This document shows, piece by piece, positions 15,714-29,085 of a stretch of 64,000 nucleotides of DNA (the stretch's first letter is position 1; each line of letters starts with the position of its first letter). The DNA lies in contig JAHIXK010000015.1 in NCBI GenBank assembly GCA_018815245.1, positions 1 through 64,000 of the forward strand. Direction: 5' to 3'. A program made the position numbers and the translations under genes. Source of the stretch: Gammaproteobacteria bacterium (GTDB taxonomy: Bacteria; Pseudomonadota; Gammaproteobacteria; Burkholderiales; Burkholderiaceae_B). A model generated the notes under the pieces. It did not search any database. It saw only the letters and a program-made list of their open reading frames with translations, and was not told the origin of the DNA.

Positions 15714-16742
15714 ATGACCCTTCTTGTTACCGGATCCGCAGGTTTTATCGGCTCTTGTTTTGTGCGTCAGCATTTTGACTACAGCGTAGAGCCTATTGTT
15801 AGTCTGGATGCCCTTACTTATGCCGGGCACCTTAGTACCCTGGCCCCGGTGGCTGCAAAATCACAGCACTTTTTTGTTCATGCCTCCATTGGCGATGTGG
15901 AGGCGGTGCGCGCAATTTTGAAGGAACACAAACCACGCGCCATTGTGAATTTTGCAGCAGAAAGCCATGTGGATCGATCCATTCTTGGCCCGGGTGCATT
16001 TATTGAAACGAATGTGGTGGGCACTTACCGCTTGCTGGAATGCGCACGCGAATACTGGAACAGTTTAACGGGCGACGCAAAAAATGCATTTCGCTTTTTG
16101 CATGTCAGTACCGATGAGGTGTACGGTACGCTTGGCCCGGACGACGCTCCGTTTGCAGAAACCAACCGTTACGAGCCCAACAGCCCTTATTCAGCCAGCA
16201 AGGCGGCCAGCGACCACTTGGTGCGGGCCTGGCACCACACCTATGGCTTGCCGGTTATTACCACCAACTGCAGCAACAACTACGGCCCTTACCACTTTCC
16301 TGAAAAGCTGATTCCCTTGTGCATCATGAATGCACTGAATGGAAAGCAACTGCCCGTGTATGGCGATGGCCAGCAAATTCGGGACTGGCTGTTTGTTGAA
16401 GACCACACCCGTGGCATACGCGCTGCGCTTGAGCAAGGCAGCGTGGGCGAAACCTACAACATTGGTGGCTGGAATGAGAAAGCAAACCTGGATGTGGTGA
16501 GGCTGATTTGCAGTTTGCTGGATGAGTTGCAACCGCGTGCGGATGGCATTTCCTATTCAACACAAATTGCTTTTGTAACCGACCGTCCCGGCCATGATCG
16601 CCGCTACGCAATTGACGCGCGGAAAATTGAACGCGAGTTGGGATGGAAACCCGCAGAAACATTCGAGACCGGGATTCAGAAAACGGTGCAGTGGTATTTG
16701 GCGAACCAGGCGTGGGTGGATGAGGTAACTGCAGCGCGATGA
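15714..16742 (+). CDS. rfbB: dTDP-glucose 4,6-dehydratase
   Basis: Second step of dTDP-rhamnose synthesis. An extended short-chain dehydrogenase of 342 residues: NAD-binding GSAGFIGS at the start, [11 protein letters not shown], the catalytic STDEVYG stretch at about 130-136, and the [12 protein letters not shown] (YxxxK) motif at about 160. The start is ATG at 15714, which gives the expected N-terminus right before the Rossmann motif. rfbD follows after 67 bases. Confidence 0.95.
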   Translation: MTLLVTGSAGFIGSCFVRQHFDYSVEPIVSLDALTYAGHLSTLAPVAAKSQHFFVHASIGDVEAVRAILKEHKPRAIVNFAAESHVDRSILGPGAFIETNVVGTYRLLECAREYWNSLTGDAKNAFRFLHVSTDEVYGTLGPDDAPFAETNRYEPNSPYSASKAASDHLVRAWHHTYGLPVITTNCSNNYGPYHFPEKLIPLCIMNALNGKQLPVYGDGQQIRDWLFVEDHTRGIRAALEQGSVGETYNIGGWNEKANLDVVRLICSLLDELQPRADGISYSTQIAFVTDRPGHDRRYAIDARKIERELGWKPAETFETGIQKTVQWYLANQAWVDEVTAAR

Positions 16743-16809
16743 GCATGCAAGAGTTTGCGATTGTCGTGGTTCAGTTAAACTATTTCATCTGTTTTTAGGA
16801 GAATTTGCT

Positions 16810-17757
16810 TTGGGAATTCGCGTACTCGTGCTTGGCGCACAAGGCCAGCTTGGCCACACAATTGGTCAACACGCCAAACCCGCCTTGATGGAAACGATGG
16901 ACGCATGCATAAGCTACGGTCGCGACAAAGCCGACCTTGCCAACCCCGACACATTGATCAACGCGCTGAAAGATGTTCGGCCCGATGTAGTGATCAACGC
17001 CGCCGCATACACGAATGTGGAAAAAGCAGAAACGGAAAGCGAGTTGGCCCATGCCATCAACGCAAAAGCTGTTGGCATTTTGGCCGAGCAATGCAAGAAA
17101 CAGGGTGTGGCGCTGGTGCATTACAGCACCGATTACGTGTTTGATGGAAAAGCCACGAAACCCTACCTTGAAACCGATGCCACCAACCCGCTAAGCGCCT
17201 ACGGCAAATCGAAACTGGAAGGTGAAAAATACCTGAAAGAAGTGGGTGGCAACTGGGTGGTGTTTCGCACGGGTTGGGTGTACGGTCAGCGTGGCAATAA
17301 TTTCTGTAAAACCATGATCAAGCTGGCGCAGGAACGCGACACACTTAACGTTGTAGACGATCAAACCGGCGCGCCCACACCCGCCAACTGGCTGGCGGAA
17401 CTGGGTTTGAGTGTTGCCGGTGTGGTGGCCATGCACCGCTACAAATCAACTGGCAAGTTGGCCCCCACATTCCTGCCTGACTTTCCTTCCGAAATTCCCA
17501 GTGGTGAAATTTTTCACGCCAGTGCGGCGGGTGTTACCACGTGGTTTGACTACGCCCGTTTGGCCCTTGAGCTTGCACACAAACAAGGCATTGTTCAGCA
17601 CATGCCGAACATTGAGCGTGCAAAAACCGCTGACATGAATTTTGCTGCGCAGCGACCTGCGTATTCGGTGTTGAACAACAAAAAGCTGATGGACGCCTTC
17701 CGTGTGAACCCACCGGAGTGGACCAAAGGTGTGCGCAATTTTGTGTTGAATTACTGA
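16810..17757 (+). CDS. rfbD: dTDP-4-dehydrorhamnose reductase
   Basis: Last step of dTDP-rhamnose synthesis (NADPH-dependent reduction). A 315-residue short-chain dehydrogenase: GAQGQLGHTI at the N-terminus, NAAAYTNVEKAE, YSTDYVFDG, and the catalytic YGKSKLEGE motif. The start is TTG at 16810, supported by AGGAG about ten bases upstream. Likely cotranscribed with rfbB. Slightly longer than many RmlD proteins because of an insert near SEIPSGEIFHAS. Confidence 0.93.
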   Translation: MGIRVLVLGAQGQLGHTIGQHAKPALMETMDACISYGRDKADLANPDTLINALKDVRPDVVINAAAYTNVEKAETESELAHAINAKAVGILAEQCKKQGVALVHYSTDYVFDGKATKPYLETDATNPLSAYGKSKLEGEKYLKEVGGNWVVFRTGWVYGQRGNNFCKTMIKLAQERDTLNVVDDQTGAPTPANWLAELGLSVAGVVAMHRYKSTGKLAPTFLPDFPSEIPSGEIFHASAAGVTTWFDYARLALELAHKQGIVQHMPNIERAKTADMNFAAQRPAYSVLNNKKLMDAFRVNPPEWTKGVRNFVLNY

Positions 17758-17875
17758 GGGCTGAGCAAACGGTGTTGAATCAGCGAACGTTCAAAGGCGT
17801 TGCAGCGCTTCATTTCTGAAATCACGTGATCAAGATTTGTCGCGTTTTTGGTGGTTGGTTTTATTTTCGCCAATG

Positions 17876-18784
17876 CTAATGAATGCGCAGTACCGTGCTT
17901 TTCACAGAAGCCCAGGCACCCACCATCACCAGCACCACCCACACCAAAACAAGCCCCAGTGCGGTAATGCCACTGGGTTGTTCAAAGCGGAAGTCGCGGT
18001 CGAATTCGCGAATGAATTGCCCTGCTGCGTCGTCGGCCAACCCCATGGCACCACTGACCACCGCATATGCCAAACCAAACGCCACAAGCGCCAGGCTGAC
18101 TGACCACCACAGGGTGGGGCGTCCCACCTCTGTGTCGGTTGCACCCAGCGATTTCAGCACATGCACTTCGGCCTGGTTGCGAATCAGTTGCAGGCGCACG
18201 GTGTTGAAGGTCACCACCAACACCATGCCAGCTATCAACACGGCCAAAGCCACGGCAATAATTTGTGTGCCGTTTAACACCGATTGAAGGCGGCGCACCC
18301 ACTGTGCGTCGTACTGTACATGTTCAACACCGGTGAAGTTTTGCCACTGTGCAATTTTGTCTTCAATGGCCTGGGTGTTGGTGGTGGTGTCCACTTCCAG
18401 CACCACCACCACGGTGTAGGGCAGTGGGTTTTCGGGCAAGGCTTCGGCCAGGTCCGGGGTTTGGCTTTGTGTGCGCAAACGTTCCATGGCCTGTTCAGGT
18501 GTGACGATATTCACGCTGTCCAGGTCGAAATCGCGTTTCAATTGTGCGGCTGCAGTTTTTACGGAATCAAGCGATGCATCGGGTTTGAAGTAAAGGCTGA
18601 TTTCCGGGTCGCCCACCCAACGGTCCATGCTGGGCACAATGGCGCTTAGGCCCTGCGCAATGGTCCAGGGCATGGCCAGTGCAATGGCCAGCACCAGGGC
18701 GTTGAACAAGTGGCCAAGTGGTTCATCAAGCCAAAGTTTCAAACCGGCAGAAATGGAAAACCACTGCAAACGTAACCAACGCAT
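17876..18784 (-). CDS. ftsX: Cell-division protein FtsX
   Basis: Membrane subunit of the FtsEX complex, which controls cell-wall hydrolases at the septum. The 302-residue protein has one N-terminal transmembrane segment (about 25-45), a periplasmic domain, and three C-terminal segments (about 170-195, 225-250, 275-295), the usual FtsX topology. It ends the ftsY-ftsE-ftsX series; the start is 21 bases after ftsE ends. Confidence 0.93.
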   Translation of the reverse strand: MRWLRLQWFSISAGLKLWLDEPLGHLFNALVLAIALAMPWTIAQGLSAIVPSMDRWVGDPEISLYFKPDASLDSVKTAAAQLKRDFDLDSVNIVTPEQAMERLRTQSQTPDLAEALPENPLPYTVVVVLEVDTTTNTQAIEDKIAQWQNFTGVEHVQYDAQWVRRLQSVLNGTQIIAVALAVLIAGMVLVVTFNTVRLQLIRNQAEVHVLKSLGATDTEVGRPTLWWSVSLALVAFGLAYAVVSGAMGLADDAAGQFIREFDRDFRFEQPSGITALGLVLVWVVLVMVGAWASVKSTVLRIH

Positions 18785-18805
18785 GTGTTGTCTCTTAAAA
18801 GTGGA

Positions 18806-19540
18806 TCAAGCCCCGTAGGCCTTGCTCAGAAAGTCTTTGGAAAAAGATTGCACGCCTGCTTCGCGCCCGCCGTTTTGCGACAAATCCGCCGGGGCGGGCA
18901 GCACAGCCCCTTCACCCAGCTTCAAGCGGTGTGTTATGCGGTTAAAGCGGTGTGCTTCGTGCGTGGCCACAATAATGGTTACGCCTGCGCGGTTGAATTC
19001 TTCAAGCAAACCGACCACGCGTGCGGCTGATTCATCATCAAGCTGTGCAGTGGGCTCGTCGGCCAACACCAGTGCAGGGCGGTTCACCACCGCGCGTGCA
19101 ATTTGCAAACGCAGTTGCTGCCCGCCAGACAATTCGCTGGGCAGCATGCGGTCGGTGTGGCTTAGGCCTACGCGTGCCAGTGCCGCTTTTACACGGCCTT
19201 GTATGTCACTTTCGCTCAAGCCCACCACACGCAGGGGCAGTGCCACGTTGTCAAAGCAGTTGCGGTTGTGCAGCAGTTCGACATCAAAGCCGGTGTAGCC
19301 CACACTGCGTCGGTAGTGCGAGCGTTCGCGGCGGTTCAAGCGTGCAATCGAGCTTTTGCCCACCAGAATGTCGCCACTGGTGGGTTGTTCGAAAGTGGCC
19401 AGTAGCCTCAATATTGAACTTTTGCCCGCACCGGAATGGCCTTCCAGCAAGGTGAAGGACCCCTTGGGTAACTGGAAATTCACGCCCTTCAAAGCGGCGT
19501 GCGTGCCGTACTTCAAGGTGACGTTTTTAAATTGGATCAT
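18806..19540 (-). CDS. ftsE: Cell-division ATP-binding protein FtsE
   Basis: ABC ATPase of FtsEX, 244 residues. Walker A GHSGAGKS at about 35-42, signature LSGGQQLRLQIARA, Walker B ALVLADEPT and the switch His in VATHEAHR are present. The segment after about residue 215 (EGAVLPAPADLSQNGGREAG...) is a longer C-terminal tail than in E. coli FtsE. The ATG overlaps the ftsY stop (ATGA). Confidence 0.93.
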   Translation of the reverse strand: MIQFKNVTLKYGTHAALKGVNFQLPKGSFTLLEGHSGAGKSSILRLLATFEQPTSGDILVGKSSIARLNRRERSHYRRSVGYTGFDVELLHNRNCFDNVALPLRVVGLSESDIQGRVKAALARVGLSHTDRMLPSELSGGQQLRLQIARAVVNRPALVLADEPTAQLDDESAARVVGLLEEFNRAGVTIIVATHEAHRFNRITHRLKLGEGAVLPAPADLSQNGGREAGVQSFSKDFLSKAYGA

Positions 19541-20478
19541 GCGGTTTGGTTTCCGTCTGTATCAATGCCAACCAGCGCGTTGGCGAATTCGCGGGGGCTG
19601 AAGGGGCGAAGATCGCCCAGCTTCTCACCCACACCAATGAAGGCCACTGGCACACGTGTGCTCATGCTCATGGCGGCCAGAATACCGCCTTTGGCCGTGC
19701 CGTCGAGCTTCGTGACCACCAGTGCCGTTAATGTAAGCGCATCGTTGAAGGCTTTGATTTGTTGCAAGGCGTTTTGGCCGTTGGTGGCGTCGACCACCAG
19801 CACAATTTCATGCGGTGCATCCATTTTGGCTTTGCCCAGCACTTTCTTGATTTTCTTCAATTCTTCCATCAAGTGAAGCTGGGTGGGCAGGCGGCCTGCA
19901 GTGTCTACAATCACGATGTGGCTGTTGCGGGAAACACCCGATTGAACAGAATCGAATGCCACTGCGCCGGGGTCGCTGCCTTCGGCGGAAATCACATCAA
20001 CATTGCTGCGCCGTGCCCACACATCCAGTTGTTCGCGCGCTGCGGCTCGAAAGGTGTCGCCAGCGGCCAACAGAACGGAGTAACCAATTTCCGCGTAATG
20101 GTTGGCAAGTTTGCCAATGCTGGTGGTTTTGCCTGCACCATTGACGCCCACCACCATCATGACCAGGGGGCGTGCACGGTCTACGCCCATGCTGGTTTCA
20201 AGGGGGCGCAGCAGGTCGAATACGGCATCGCGCAGCACAAGGCGAACATCCTCGGGTTTGGTCAAGCCTTTCTGGTACACGGTGTCGCGCACCTTCTGCA
20301 TTAGCAGTTCGGTGGCTGGCAGGCCGCAATCGGCCAGCAGCAGGCGTTCTTCCATTTCCTCGAAGAAGGCTTCGTCGACTTTTTCGCCCGTGAACATGGA
20401 GGTGAGGCCGGAACGGGTCTTGGTCAATCCCGATTTCAAACGACCAAGCCAGTCCTGTCTCTGCCCAGGAATCTGCAT
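19537..20478 (-). CDS. ftsY: Signal recognition particle receptor FtsY
   Basis: SRP receptor GTPase that docks ribosome-SRP complexes at the inner membrane. The 313-residue protein carries the NG domains only: G1 GVNGAGKTT, the DTFRAAAREQL motif, IVDTAGRLPTQ, TKLDGTAKGG and the final FIGVGEKLGDLRPF. The long acidic N-terminal domain of E. coli FtsY is absent. First gene of the ftsYEX operon, divergent from the M16 peptidases. Confidence 0.95.
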   Translation of the reverse strand: MQIPGQRQDWLGRLKSGLTKTRSGLTSMFTGEKVDEAFFEEMEERLLLADCGLPATELLMQKVRDTVYQKGLTKPEDVRLVLRDAVFDLLRPLETSMGVDRARPLVMMVVGVNGAGKTTSIGKLANHYAEIGYSVLLAAGDTFRAAAREQLDVWARRSNVDVISAEGSDPGAVAFDSVQSGVSRNSHIVIVDTAGRLPTQLHLMEELKKIKKVLGKAKMDAPHEIVLVVDATNGQNALQQIKAFNDALTLTALVVTKLDGTAKGGILAAMSMSTRVPVAFIGVGEKLGDLRPFSPREFANALVGIDTDGNQTA

Positions 20479-20594
20479 GTAAAACTCCAGTTGAGGAAAC
20501 TAAGCTGTGCGAACGACTGTCACACAGCGAGATGTTGAATAACTTATTCTACCATTGAGCTTAAAACGGACGTTTGCTGTAAAAGGTGTCTTGA

Positions 20595-21998
20595 ATGATA
20601 AAAACAGGTTTTCAACTGAATCGATGCTTCGCAACACTTGCGGGCGGCATGTTGCTGCTGGCGTCAAGCATGCTGCCTTTGGCCCACGCGGCCGACGGTG
20701 ACATCACCGAGTACAAACTGAACAATGGCCTGAGGGTGGTGGTGAAGGAAGACCACCGTTCACCCACCGTGGCGCACATGGTGTGGTACAAAGCCGGCTC
20801 GATGGACGAGTACAACGGCACCACGGGTGTGGCGCACGTGCTGGAGCACATGATGTTCAAAGGCACCAAACGTTTGGCCGTTGGCGAATTTTCCAAAACC
20901 GTGGCGGCTTTGGGCGGGCGCGACAACGCTTTCACCAGTCGCGATTACACGGCGTACTTTCAGCAACTTCAGGCCAAAGACCTGAACAAGGTGATGGTGC
21001 TGGAAGCCGACCGCATGGCGAATCTGGTGCTCAGCGAAACGGAATTCAAAAAAGAAATCCAGGTGGTCAAGGAAGAACGACGCTACCGCACCGACGACCA
21101 GGCCCAGGGCAAGCTGTATGAAGCTTTCATGGCGACAGCTTTTCAGGCGAACCCCACACGTTATCCCGTGATTGGCTGGATGAGCGACCTTGAAGCCATG
21201 ACCTACAAGGACGCCCGCAAGTGGTACGACACCTGGTACACCCCGCAAAATGCGGTGCTGGTGGTGGTGGGCGATGTGCAGCCCGCGCAAGTGAAGACCA
21301 TGGCCGACAAAACTTATGGCAAGGTCAAGCCCAAGACGCTTGAAGAACGCAAGCCGCAGGTGGAGCCCAGGCAGGAAGGTATTCGCCGCGTGCAAGTGAA
21401 AGCGCCCGCCGAAAACCCCTACCTGATTATGGGTTTCAAGGTGCCCAAATTAAACAATGTGTTGAAAGACCGCGACGCCTATTCGCTGGCTGTTCTAAGT
21501 GCTGTGCTGGACGGTTATTCCGGTGCACGCCTGAACCGTGAACTGGTGCAAAACCAGAAAGTGGCTTTGCAGGCGGGGGCCAGTTACGACATGACAGGCC
21601 GTGGCCCTTCGCTGTTTTACCTGGACGGCACGCCAGCGGCAGGCCAAACCGTGGAAAGCCTTGAGAAAGCCTTGCTGGCACAAGTGAAGAAGGTGGCCAA
21701 CGAGGGTGTTAGCGAAGCCGAACTGGCCCGCGTAAAAGCGCAACTGATTGCCAGCCAGGTTTACAAGCGCGATTCCGTGTTTGGGCAGGCCATGGAAATT
21801 GGCCAGAACCTGATGATTGGTCTTGAGGTGGCGGACATTGACCGGATGATTGAGCAGATCAAAACCGTGACCACGGCGGAAGTGCAGTACGCCGCGCAAA
21901 CCTTTTTTGATCAAGACCAGTTGACGGTGGGCACCCTGTTCCCCTTGCCGATTGATCCGAACAAGAAAGACGCGCCGCCCAAAGGCCTAAGCCACTAA
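20595..21998 (+). CDS. M16-family zinc metallopeptidase, catalytic subunit
   Basis: A 467-residue pitrilysin-type protease with a signal peptide ending near AHAAD. The inverted zinc motif HVLEHMMFKGT (HxxEH) lies at about residue 81, with the distal glutamate region (ETEFKKEIQVVKEERR) about 75 residues later. Exported, so probably periplasmic. With the following inactive paralogue it forms the usual two-subunit bacterial M16 pair. Confidence 0.9.
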   Translation: MIKTGFQLNRCFATLAGGMLLLASSMLPLAHAADGDITEYKLNNGLRVVVKEDHRSPTVAHMVWYKAGSMDEYNGTTGVAHVLEHMMFKGTKRLAVGEFSKTVAALGGRDNAFTSRDYTAYFQQLQAKDLNKVMVLEADRMANLVLSETEFKKEIQVVKEERRYRTDDQAQGKLYEAFMATAFQANPTRYPVIGWMSDLEAMTYKDARKWYDTWYTPQNAVLVVVGDVQPAQVKTMADKTYGKVKPKTLEERKPQVEPRQEGIRRVQVKAPAENPYLIMGFKVPKLNNVLKDRDAYSLAVLSAVLDGYSGARLNRELVQNQKVALQAGASYDMTGRGPSLFYLDGTPAAGQTVESLEKALLAQVKKVANEGVSEAELARVKAQLIASQVYKRDSVFGQAMEIGQNLMIGLEVADIDRMIEQIKTVTTAEVQYAAQTFFDQDQLTVGTLFPLPIDPNKKDAPPKGLSH

Positions 21999-22031
21999 GC
22001 CACTGCACAAGACACACAGGGATGTAACACC

Positions 22032-23381
22032 ATGTTGACTAGCAAAAACAAAGTATTTATTCGCGGCCTTTTTGCCGCAGGTGCCACCGCAGCCGCAGTA
22101 TTCGCTGCGCCTGCAAGTGCCGCCTTGCCCATTGAAACCTGGACTGCCGCCAGCGGTGCGAAGGTCATGTTCATGCGCGCAGAAGCCTTGCCCATGCTGG
22201 ATATTCGTGTTGATTTTCCGGCAGGCAGCCGGGCCGACCCCAAGGGCAAGGAAGGGCTGGCCAGTGCCACTGGCGACATGATTGGCCGTGGCGCGGAAGG
22301 CTTGTCCGAGAATGAAATTGCCGATGGTTTTGCCGACACGGGTGCCCAGTTCTCGGGCGGTGCCGGCACCGATTCGGCAGGCGTGCAGTTGCGCACACTG
22401 ACTTCTGAACCTGAGTTTTCAAAGGCCATTGCGCTGATGAAAACCCTGCTGCAAAAGCCCGTGTTCAATGCCGACATTCTGGCGCGTGAAAACGCACGCT
22501 CAATTGCCTCATTGAAAGAATCGCTGACCAAGCCCGACACGCTGGCTGATCGCGCATTCGCCACAGCCCTATACCCGAACCACCCGTATGGCACGCACAC
22601 CACGGAAGCCAGCCTGAACGCCATTGCCCTGGCCGATGTGCAGCAGTTCTACAAAACCCGCTACCTGGGCAACAAGGCGGTGGTTTCACTGGTGGGCAAT
22701 ATCACCCGTGCACAGGCCGAGAAGCTTGCCAATGAATTAACGGCTGGCTTGCCCAAGGGCGAACTGGAAAGTAACCCTTTGGGTAGTGCCGGTTTTGAAG
22801 AATTGCAGGCTGCCGTGAAAGGCCAAACCATTCAAATTGATCACCCAGCCGCGCAAAGCCATGTGTTGATGGGGTTGCCAGCGATGCGCCGTGGCGCACC
22901 GGATTATTTTGATTTGCTGGTGGCCAACCATGTGCTGGGTGGCGGCGGTTTTGTGTCGCGTTTGATGGATGAAATTCGCGAGAAGCGTGGGCTGGCTTAC
23001 AGCGCCTATTCTTATTTCATGCCCTCTGGCGACGCGGGTCCTTTCCAGGCGGGTGTGCAAACCAAGAAGGAATCGACTGCCGAGGCCGTCAGCATCATGC
23101 GCAAAACCATTCTGGCGTTTATCGAGAAGGGCCCCACGCAGGCCGAGTTGAATGCAGCCAAACAAAACCTGATCGGCGGCTTTCCGCTGCGAATTGACAG
23201 CAACAGCAAGTTGATTGCCAATATTTCGATGATGGGCCTCTACAACATGCCCCTGGATTACCTCGACAACTGGACTGCCGAGATTGACAAGGTGACTGTG
23301 CAAAGCGCCCGCGCGGCGTTTGCCAAACACGTGAATGCCGACAAGCTGGTGACTGTGGTGGTTGGCGGCAAAGTTGAGTGA
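22032..23381 (+). CDS. M16-family peptidase, non-catalytic subunit
   Basis: A 449-residue M16 protein with a signal peptide (AAPASA-ALP). At the position of HxxEH it has ASATGDMIGRGAEG, so zinc cannot be bound; the C-terminal M16 domain (GGGFVSRLMDEIREKRGLAYSAYSYF) is intact and supplies the conserved Arg-Tyr substrate contacts. Known M16 pairs work as a heterodimer of one active and one inactive subunit, which matches this arrangement 33 bases after the active gene. Confidence 0.88.
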   Translation: MLTSKNKVFIRGLFAAGATAAAVFAAPASAALPIETWTAASGAKVMFMRAEALPMLDIRVDFPAGSRADPKGKEGLASATGDMIGRGAEGLSENEIADGFADTGAQFSGGAGTDSAGVQLRTLTSEPEFSKAIALMKTLLQKPVFNADILARENARSIASLKESLTKPDTLADRAFATALYPNHPYGTHTTEASLNAIALADVQQFYKTRYLGNKAVVSLVGNITRAQAEKLANELTAGLPKGELESNPLGSAGFEELQAAVKGQTIQIDHPAAQSHVLMGLPAMRRGAPDYFDLLVANHVLGGGGFVSRLMDEIREKRGLAYSAYSYFMPSGDAGPFQAGVQTKKESTAEAVSIMRKTILAFIEKGPTQAELNAAKQNLIGGFPLRIDSNSKLIANISMMGLYNMPLDYLDNWTAEIDKVTVQSARAAFAKHVNADKLVTVVVGGKVE

Positions 23382-23387
23382 TCTGAG

Positions 23388-26090
<2,703 letters not shown>

Positions 26091-26147
26091 GGCAAGGTAA
26101 CGACAAGTTGAACCTGCCGATACCGTAGCACAGAAATGAGATGTCCC

Positions 26148-26177
26148 AAAAACAAGGCCCCGAAGGGCCTTTGTTTT
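26148..26177. terminator. Rho-independent terminator after ychF
   Basis: A GC-rich hairpin, AAGGCCC-CGAA-GGGCCTT, flanked by A and T runs on both sides, so it can act in both directions. It lies 11 bases past the ychF stop (leftward transcript). Confidence 0.75.
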
Positions 26178-26187
26178 AAACGCTCAA

Positions 26188-27279
26188 TTAAACATTGAAC
26201 AGGAAGTTGAGCACGTCGCCGTCTTTCACCACATATTCCTTGCCTTCGGCCCGCATTTTGCCGGCTTCTTTGGCACCGTTTTCGCCCTTGAACTGGATGT
26301 AGTCATCGTAGGCAATGGTTTGCGCGCGAATGAAGCCGCGTTCAAAATCAGTGTGAATAACGCCTGCAGCCTTGGGCGCCGTGTCGCCAATGTGAATGGT
26401 CCAGGCGCGTACTTCCTTCACGCCGGCGGTGAAGTAGGTTTGCAAGCCCAGCAGTTTGAAACCGGCACGAATGACACGGCTTAAGCCTGGTTCAGTCATG
26501 CCCATGTCGGCCAGAAATTCCATTTTGTCTGCATCGTCCAAGTCTGCAATTTCAGCTTCAATGGCAGCGCACACAGCCACCACAGGCGCATTCTGCTTGG
26601 CCGCGTATTCCTGAAGTCGTTCCACGAAGGGGTTGTTCTCAAAGCCGTCTTCAGCCACGTTGGCTACATACATGGCGGGCTTGGCGGTGATCAAGCCGAA
26701 GCTTTTGATGGCAAACAGTTCTTCTTCGTCCAGACCCAGTGCGCGAATTGGTTTGGCTTCGTTCAACTGAGCTTCACAACGCTGCAGAATGGCCAGAATT
26801 TTGGCGGCTTCCTTGTCATTGGCGCGGGCTTGTTTGGCGTAGCGGTGTACCGCCTTTTCAACCGTGCCCATGTCAGCCAAACACAGTTCGGTTTCAATGG
26901 TTTCAATGTCGGAAAGCGGATCAACCTTGCCGTTCACGTGAATCACATTTTCGTCTTCGAAACAGCGCACCACGTTCACAATTGCATCGGTTTCGCGGAT
27001 GTGCGCCAGGAACTGGTTGCCCAAGCCTTCGCCTTTGGATGCACCAGCCACCAGGCCTGCAATGTCCACAAACTCAACGGTGGCGGGCAGAATACGTTCG
27101 GGTTTTACGATGTCAGCCAGTTTTTGCAGGCGTGCGTCGGGTACCTCGACCATGCCGACATTGGGCTCAATGGTACAGAAGGGATAATTTTCTGCTGGAA
27201 TGCCCGCCTTGGTGAGGGCGTTGAACAGGGTGGATTTACCGACGTTGGGAAGGCCAACGATGCCGCATTTGAGGGTCAT
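26188..27279 (-). CDS. ychF: Redox-regulated ATPase YchF (Obg-like)
   Basis: A 363-residue Obg-family P-loop ATPase implicated in ribosome and stress biology. G1 [14 protein letters not shown] at about 8-21, G3 [21 protein letters not shown], and the C-terminal TGS-like domain ending [15 protein letters not shown] are all present. In many proteobacteria it sits next to pth; here a chemoreceptor and a patatin-like gene lie between. Confidence 0.95.
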   Translation of the reverse strand: MTLKCGIVGLPNVGKSTLFNALTKAGIPAENYPFCTIEPNVGMVEVPDARLQKLADIVKPERILPATVEFVDIAGLVAGASKGEGLGNQFLAHIRETDAIVNVVRCFEDENVIHVNGKVDPLSDIETIETELCLADMGTVEKAVHRYAKQARANDKEAAKILAILQRCEAQLNEAKPIRALGLDEEELFAIKSFGLITAKPAMYVANVAEDGFENNPFVERLQEYAAKQNAPVVAVCAAIEAEIADLDDADKMEFLADMGMTEPGLSRVIRAGFKLLGLQTYFTAGVKEVRAWTIHIGDTAPKAAGVIHTDFERGFIRAQTIAYDDYIQFKGENGAKEAGKMRAEGKEYVVKDGDVLNFLFNV

Positions 27280-27339
27280 GAGAATTCGCTAAGTGCTTAA
27301 TTGAATGGGGTGAATTGTACCTCGTTCACCCCACCCTGT

Positions 27340-28965
27340 TTACTTTTGCAGCTTAAATTTGGTCGCAGCTTGTTCCAGTTGGTTTGCAACATCCAGAATG
27401 GATTGCGTGCTTTGGAGGTTTTTGTTCATCGCGCGTTCGCTGGTGTCCATCAGCGTCACGATTTTGTTCAGGTTTTTGGACACCAAATTGGCAGCTTGAA
27501 CCTGTTCTGTCACACCGTGGGTAATTGCTTTTACCTCAGACAGCGAACGTTGCGCTTGCTGTGCCGTTTCAACAATGGCGCTTACAGCCAGGTCGGCATA
27601 GCCGCGCGAGCTGGTGATCGAGTTCAAACCCTCGCCCACGGCACCCTCAACCACCTGCGCGAGGCTGTTCAACTCTGCAGTTGTTTCTGAAATCTTCACG
27701 GCAGAGCAAGCGCTTAACTCCGCAAGTTTGCGTACTTCGTCGGCCACCACAGCAAAGCCTCGGCCTTGCTCGCCCGCCCGCGCCGCCTCAATGGCAGCAT
27801 TCAAGGCAAGCAAATTGGTTTGATCTGCAATTTGTTTGATTTCATCGGTCATGGTTGTAATATTGCGCGTGGCATTGATGAATGCGCTTACGCTGGTCGA
27901 CATATGCTGTACAGCGCCTTCGACCTTGCCGATTTCACTCACCAGTACAGTGATTCGTGTTTTGCTTTGTTCGGTTTGCTCCAGGCTTTGTTGTACATTG
28001 CCCAGTACCTGATCTGCCGATTCGGACACCGAGTTCATGCTGCTGCCCAATTGCTCGACCGCAGAAGAGGTGCTGCTGGTGGACTCTGACACTTCGCTGG
28101 ACGAATGTTTCAATACCTTGGACGATGAGTTCAGCATTTCTGTTGCCGATTTTAACTGGTGCGTGCCGTTGATCATTGACGACACAGTTTCCCGCAAACC
28201 TTTTGTCATGGCATTCAGGTTGGTCAGCAAGCGGCCAGTTTCATCTTCACTGGTGGTTTTGATGTCTTGAGTCAAGTCGCCGTTTTCAATTGCTTTGCTG
28301 ATTTCAATGGCCTGGTCCAGCGATTTGCGCATGTGGCTGATCGTTCTGAAAGCCAGGGTTGAAGCGATTCCAATTGCCAACAGGGCGATGATGCTTGCGG
28401 TCAAGGTAAACGAGTTGATGTCTGCAATGTTGGCTTCAGAGGCTTTTTTCATCTCCAAATTCAGCTGATCAGCAAATTGGTTGAAGCCGCCCACCGAGCG
28501 ACTTGCTGCTTTGTAACAATCTGTCAGCATCAGTTGAATTGCCACATCAAAATTTCTTTCCATTGTGGCTTTTTCAATTTTCCCAACTGTTATTTTTAAC
28601 TCAGCCCAGCCAGCCACTCCTTCATTCAAGAATTGGGTTGCTTGTGGAGAAAGTTGTTGTTTTTTCAGTTTTTCAACCAACTCGTCCACTTGTACGGCTA
28701 GGTTTTGATACGTGTCCCTGTAATAACGAACTCTTTCTTCAGGTGCGCCAGATTGGGTGGCAAAAAGTGCATCGCGTAAATTCAAACGGGCTCGCTGAAT
28801 GAAGTTCAGTGTGTGACCTACATCAATAATCGGCTCAGCGTTAAGTTGAGTTAGGTTGGTTTGGCCTTTGAGTTCGAATGCAAACACCGAGAGGATAGAG
28901 ATGGAAAGGACAATCAGAATGCTCATGGAAACGGTTAACTTCTTTGCAATTGTCCAAGTCTTCAT
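27340..28965 (-). CDS. Methyl-accepting chemotaxis protein
   Basis: A 541-residue chemoreceptor: N-terminal transmembrane segment (about 10-30), a four-helix-bundle periplasmic domain, a second segment (about 190-212), HAMP, and the cytoplasmic signalling hairpin with the invariant tip [33 protein letters not shown] split over two helices. No CheR-docking pentapeptide at the C-terminus. No chemotaxis genes are adjacent, so it is an orphan receptor; the ligand is unknown. Confidence 0.93.
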   Translation of the reverse strand: MKTWTIAKKLTVSMSILIVLSISILSVFAFELKGQTNLTQLNAEPIIDVGHTLNFIQRARLNLRDALFATQSGAPEERVRYYRDTYQNLAVQVDELVEKLKKQQLSPQATQFLNEGVAGWAELKITVGKIEKATMERNFDVAIQLMLTDCYKAASRSVGGFNQFADQLNLEMKKASEANIADINSFTLTASIIALLAIGIASTLAFRTISHMRKSLDQAIEISKAIENGDLTQDIKTTSEDETGRLLTNLNAMTKGLRETVSSMINGTHQLKSATEMLNSSSKVLKHSSSEVSESTSSTSSAVEQLGSSMNSVSESADQVLGNVQQSLEQTEQSKTRITVLVSEIGKVEGAVQHMSTSVSAFINATRNITTMTDEIKQIADQTNLLALNAAIEAARAGEQGRGFAVVADEVRKLAELSACSAVKISETTAELNSLAQVVEGAVGEGLNSITSSRGYADLAVSAIVETAQQAQRSLSEVKAITHGVTEQVQAANLVSKNLNKIVTLMDTSERAMNKNLQSTQSILDVANQLEQAATKFKLQK

Positions 28966-29085
28966 GCTGCGCGGTTCCTAATACATGGGATGGAACGCAT
29001 ATGGTAGTGGTTGGTGTAATGCGCGGGTTCCCCCAAAATACTTACCTTCGGAAGGTGATGTGAATCGCGGACATTTACTGGGCTT

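Noticed and set aside
27306-27333. Inverted repeat TGGGGTGAA / TTCACCCCA between the chemoreceptor gene and ychF
   Set aside because: As a terminator it lacks a T run on either strand, and no regulator is known for it.
28966-29085. Possible riboswitch leader upstream of the chemoreceptor gene
   Set aside because: I looked for c-di-GMP-type conserved blocks and found none.
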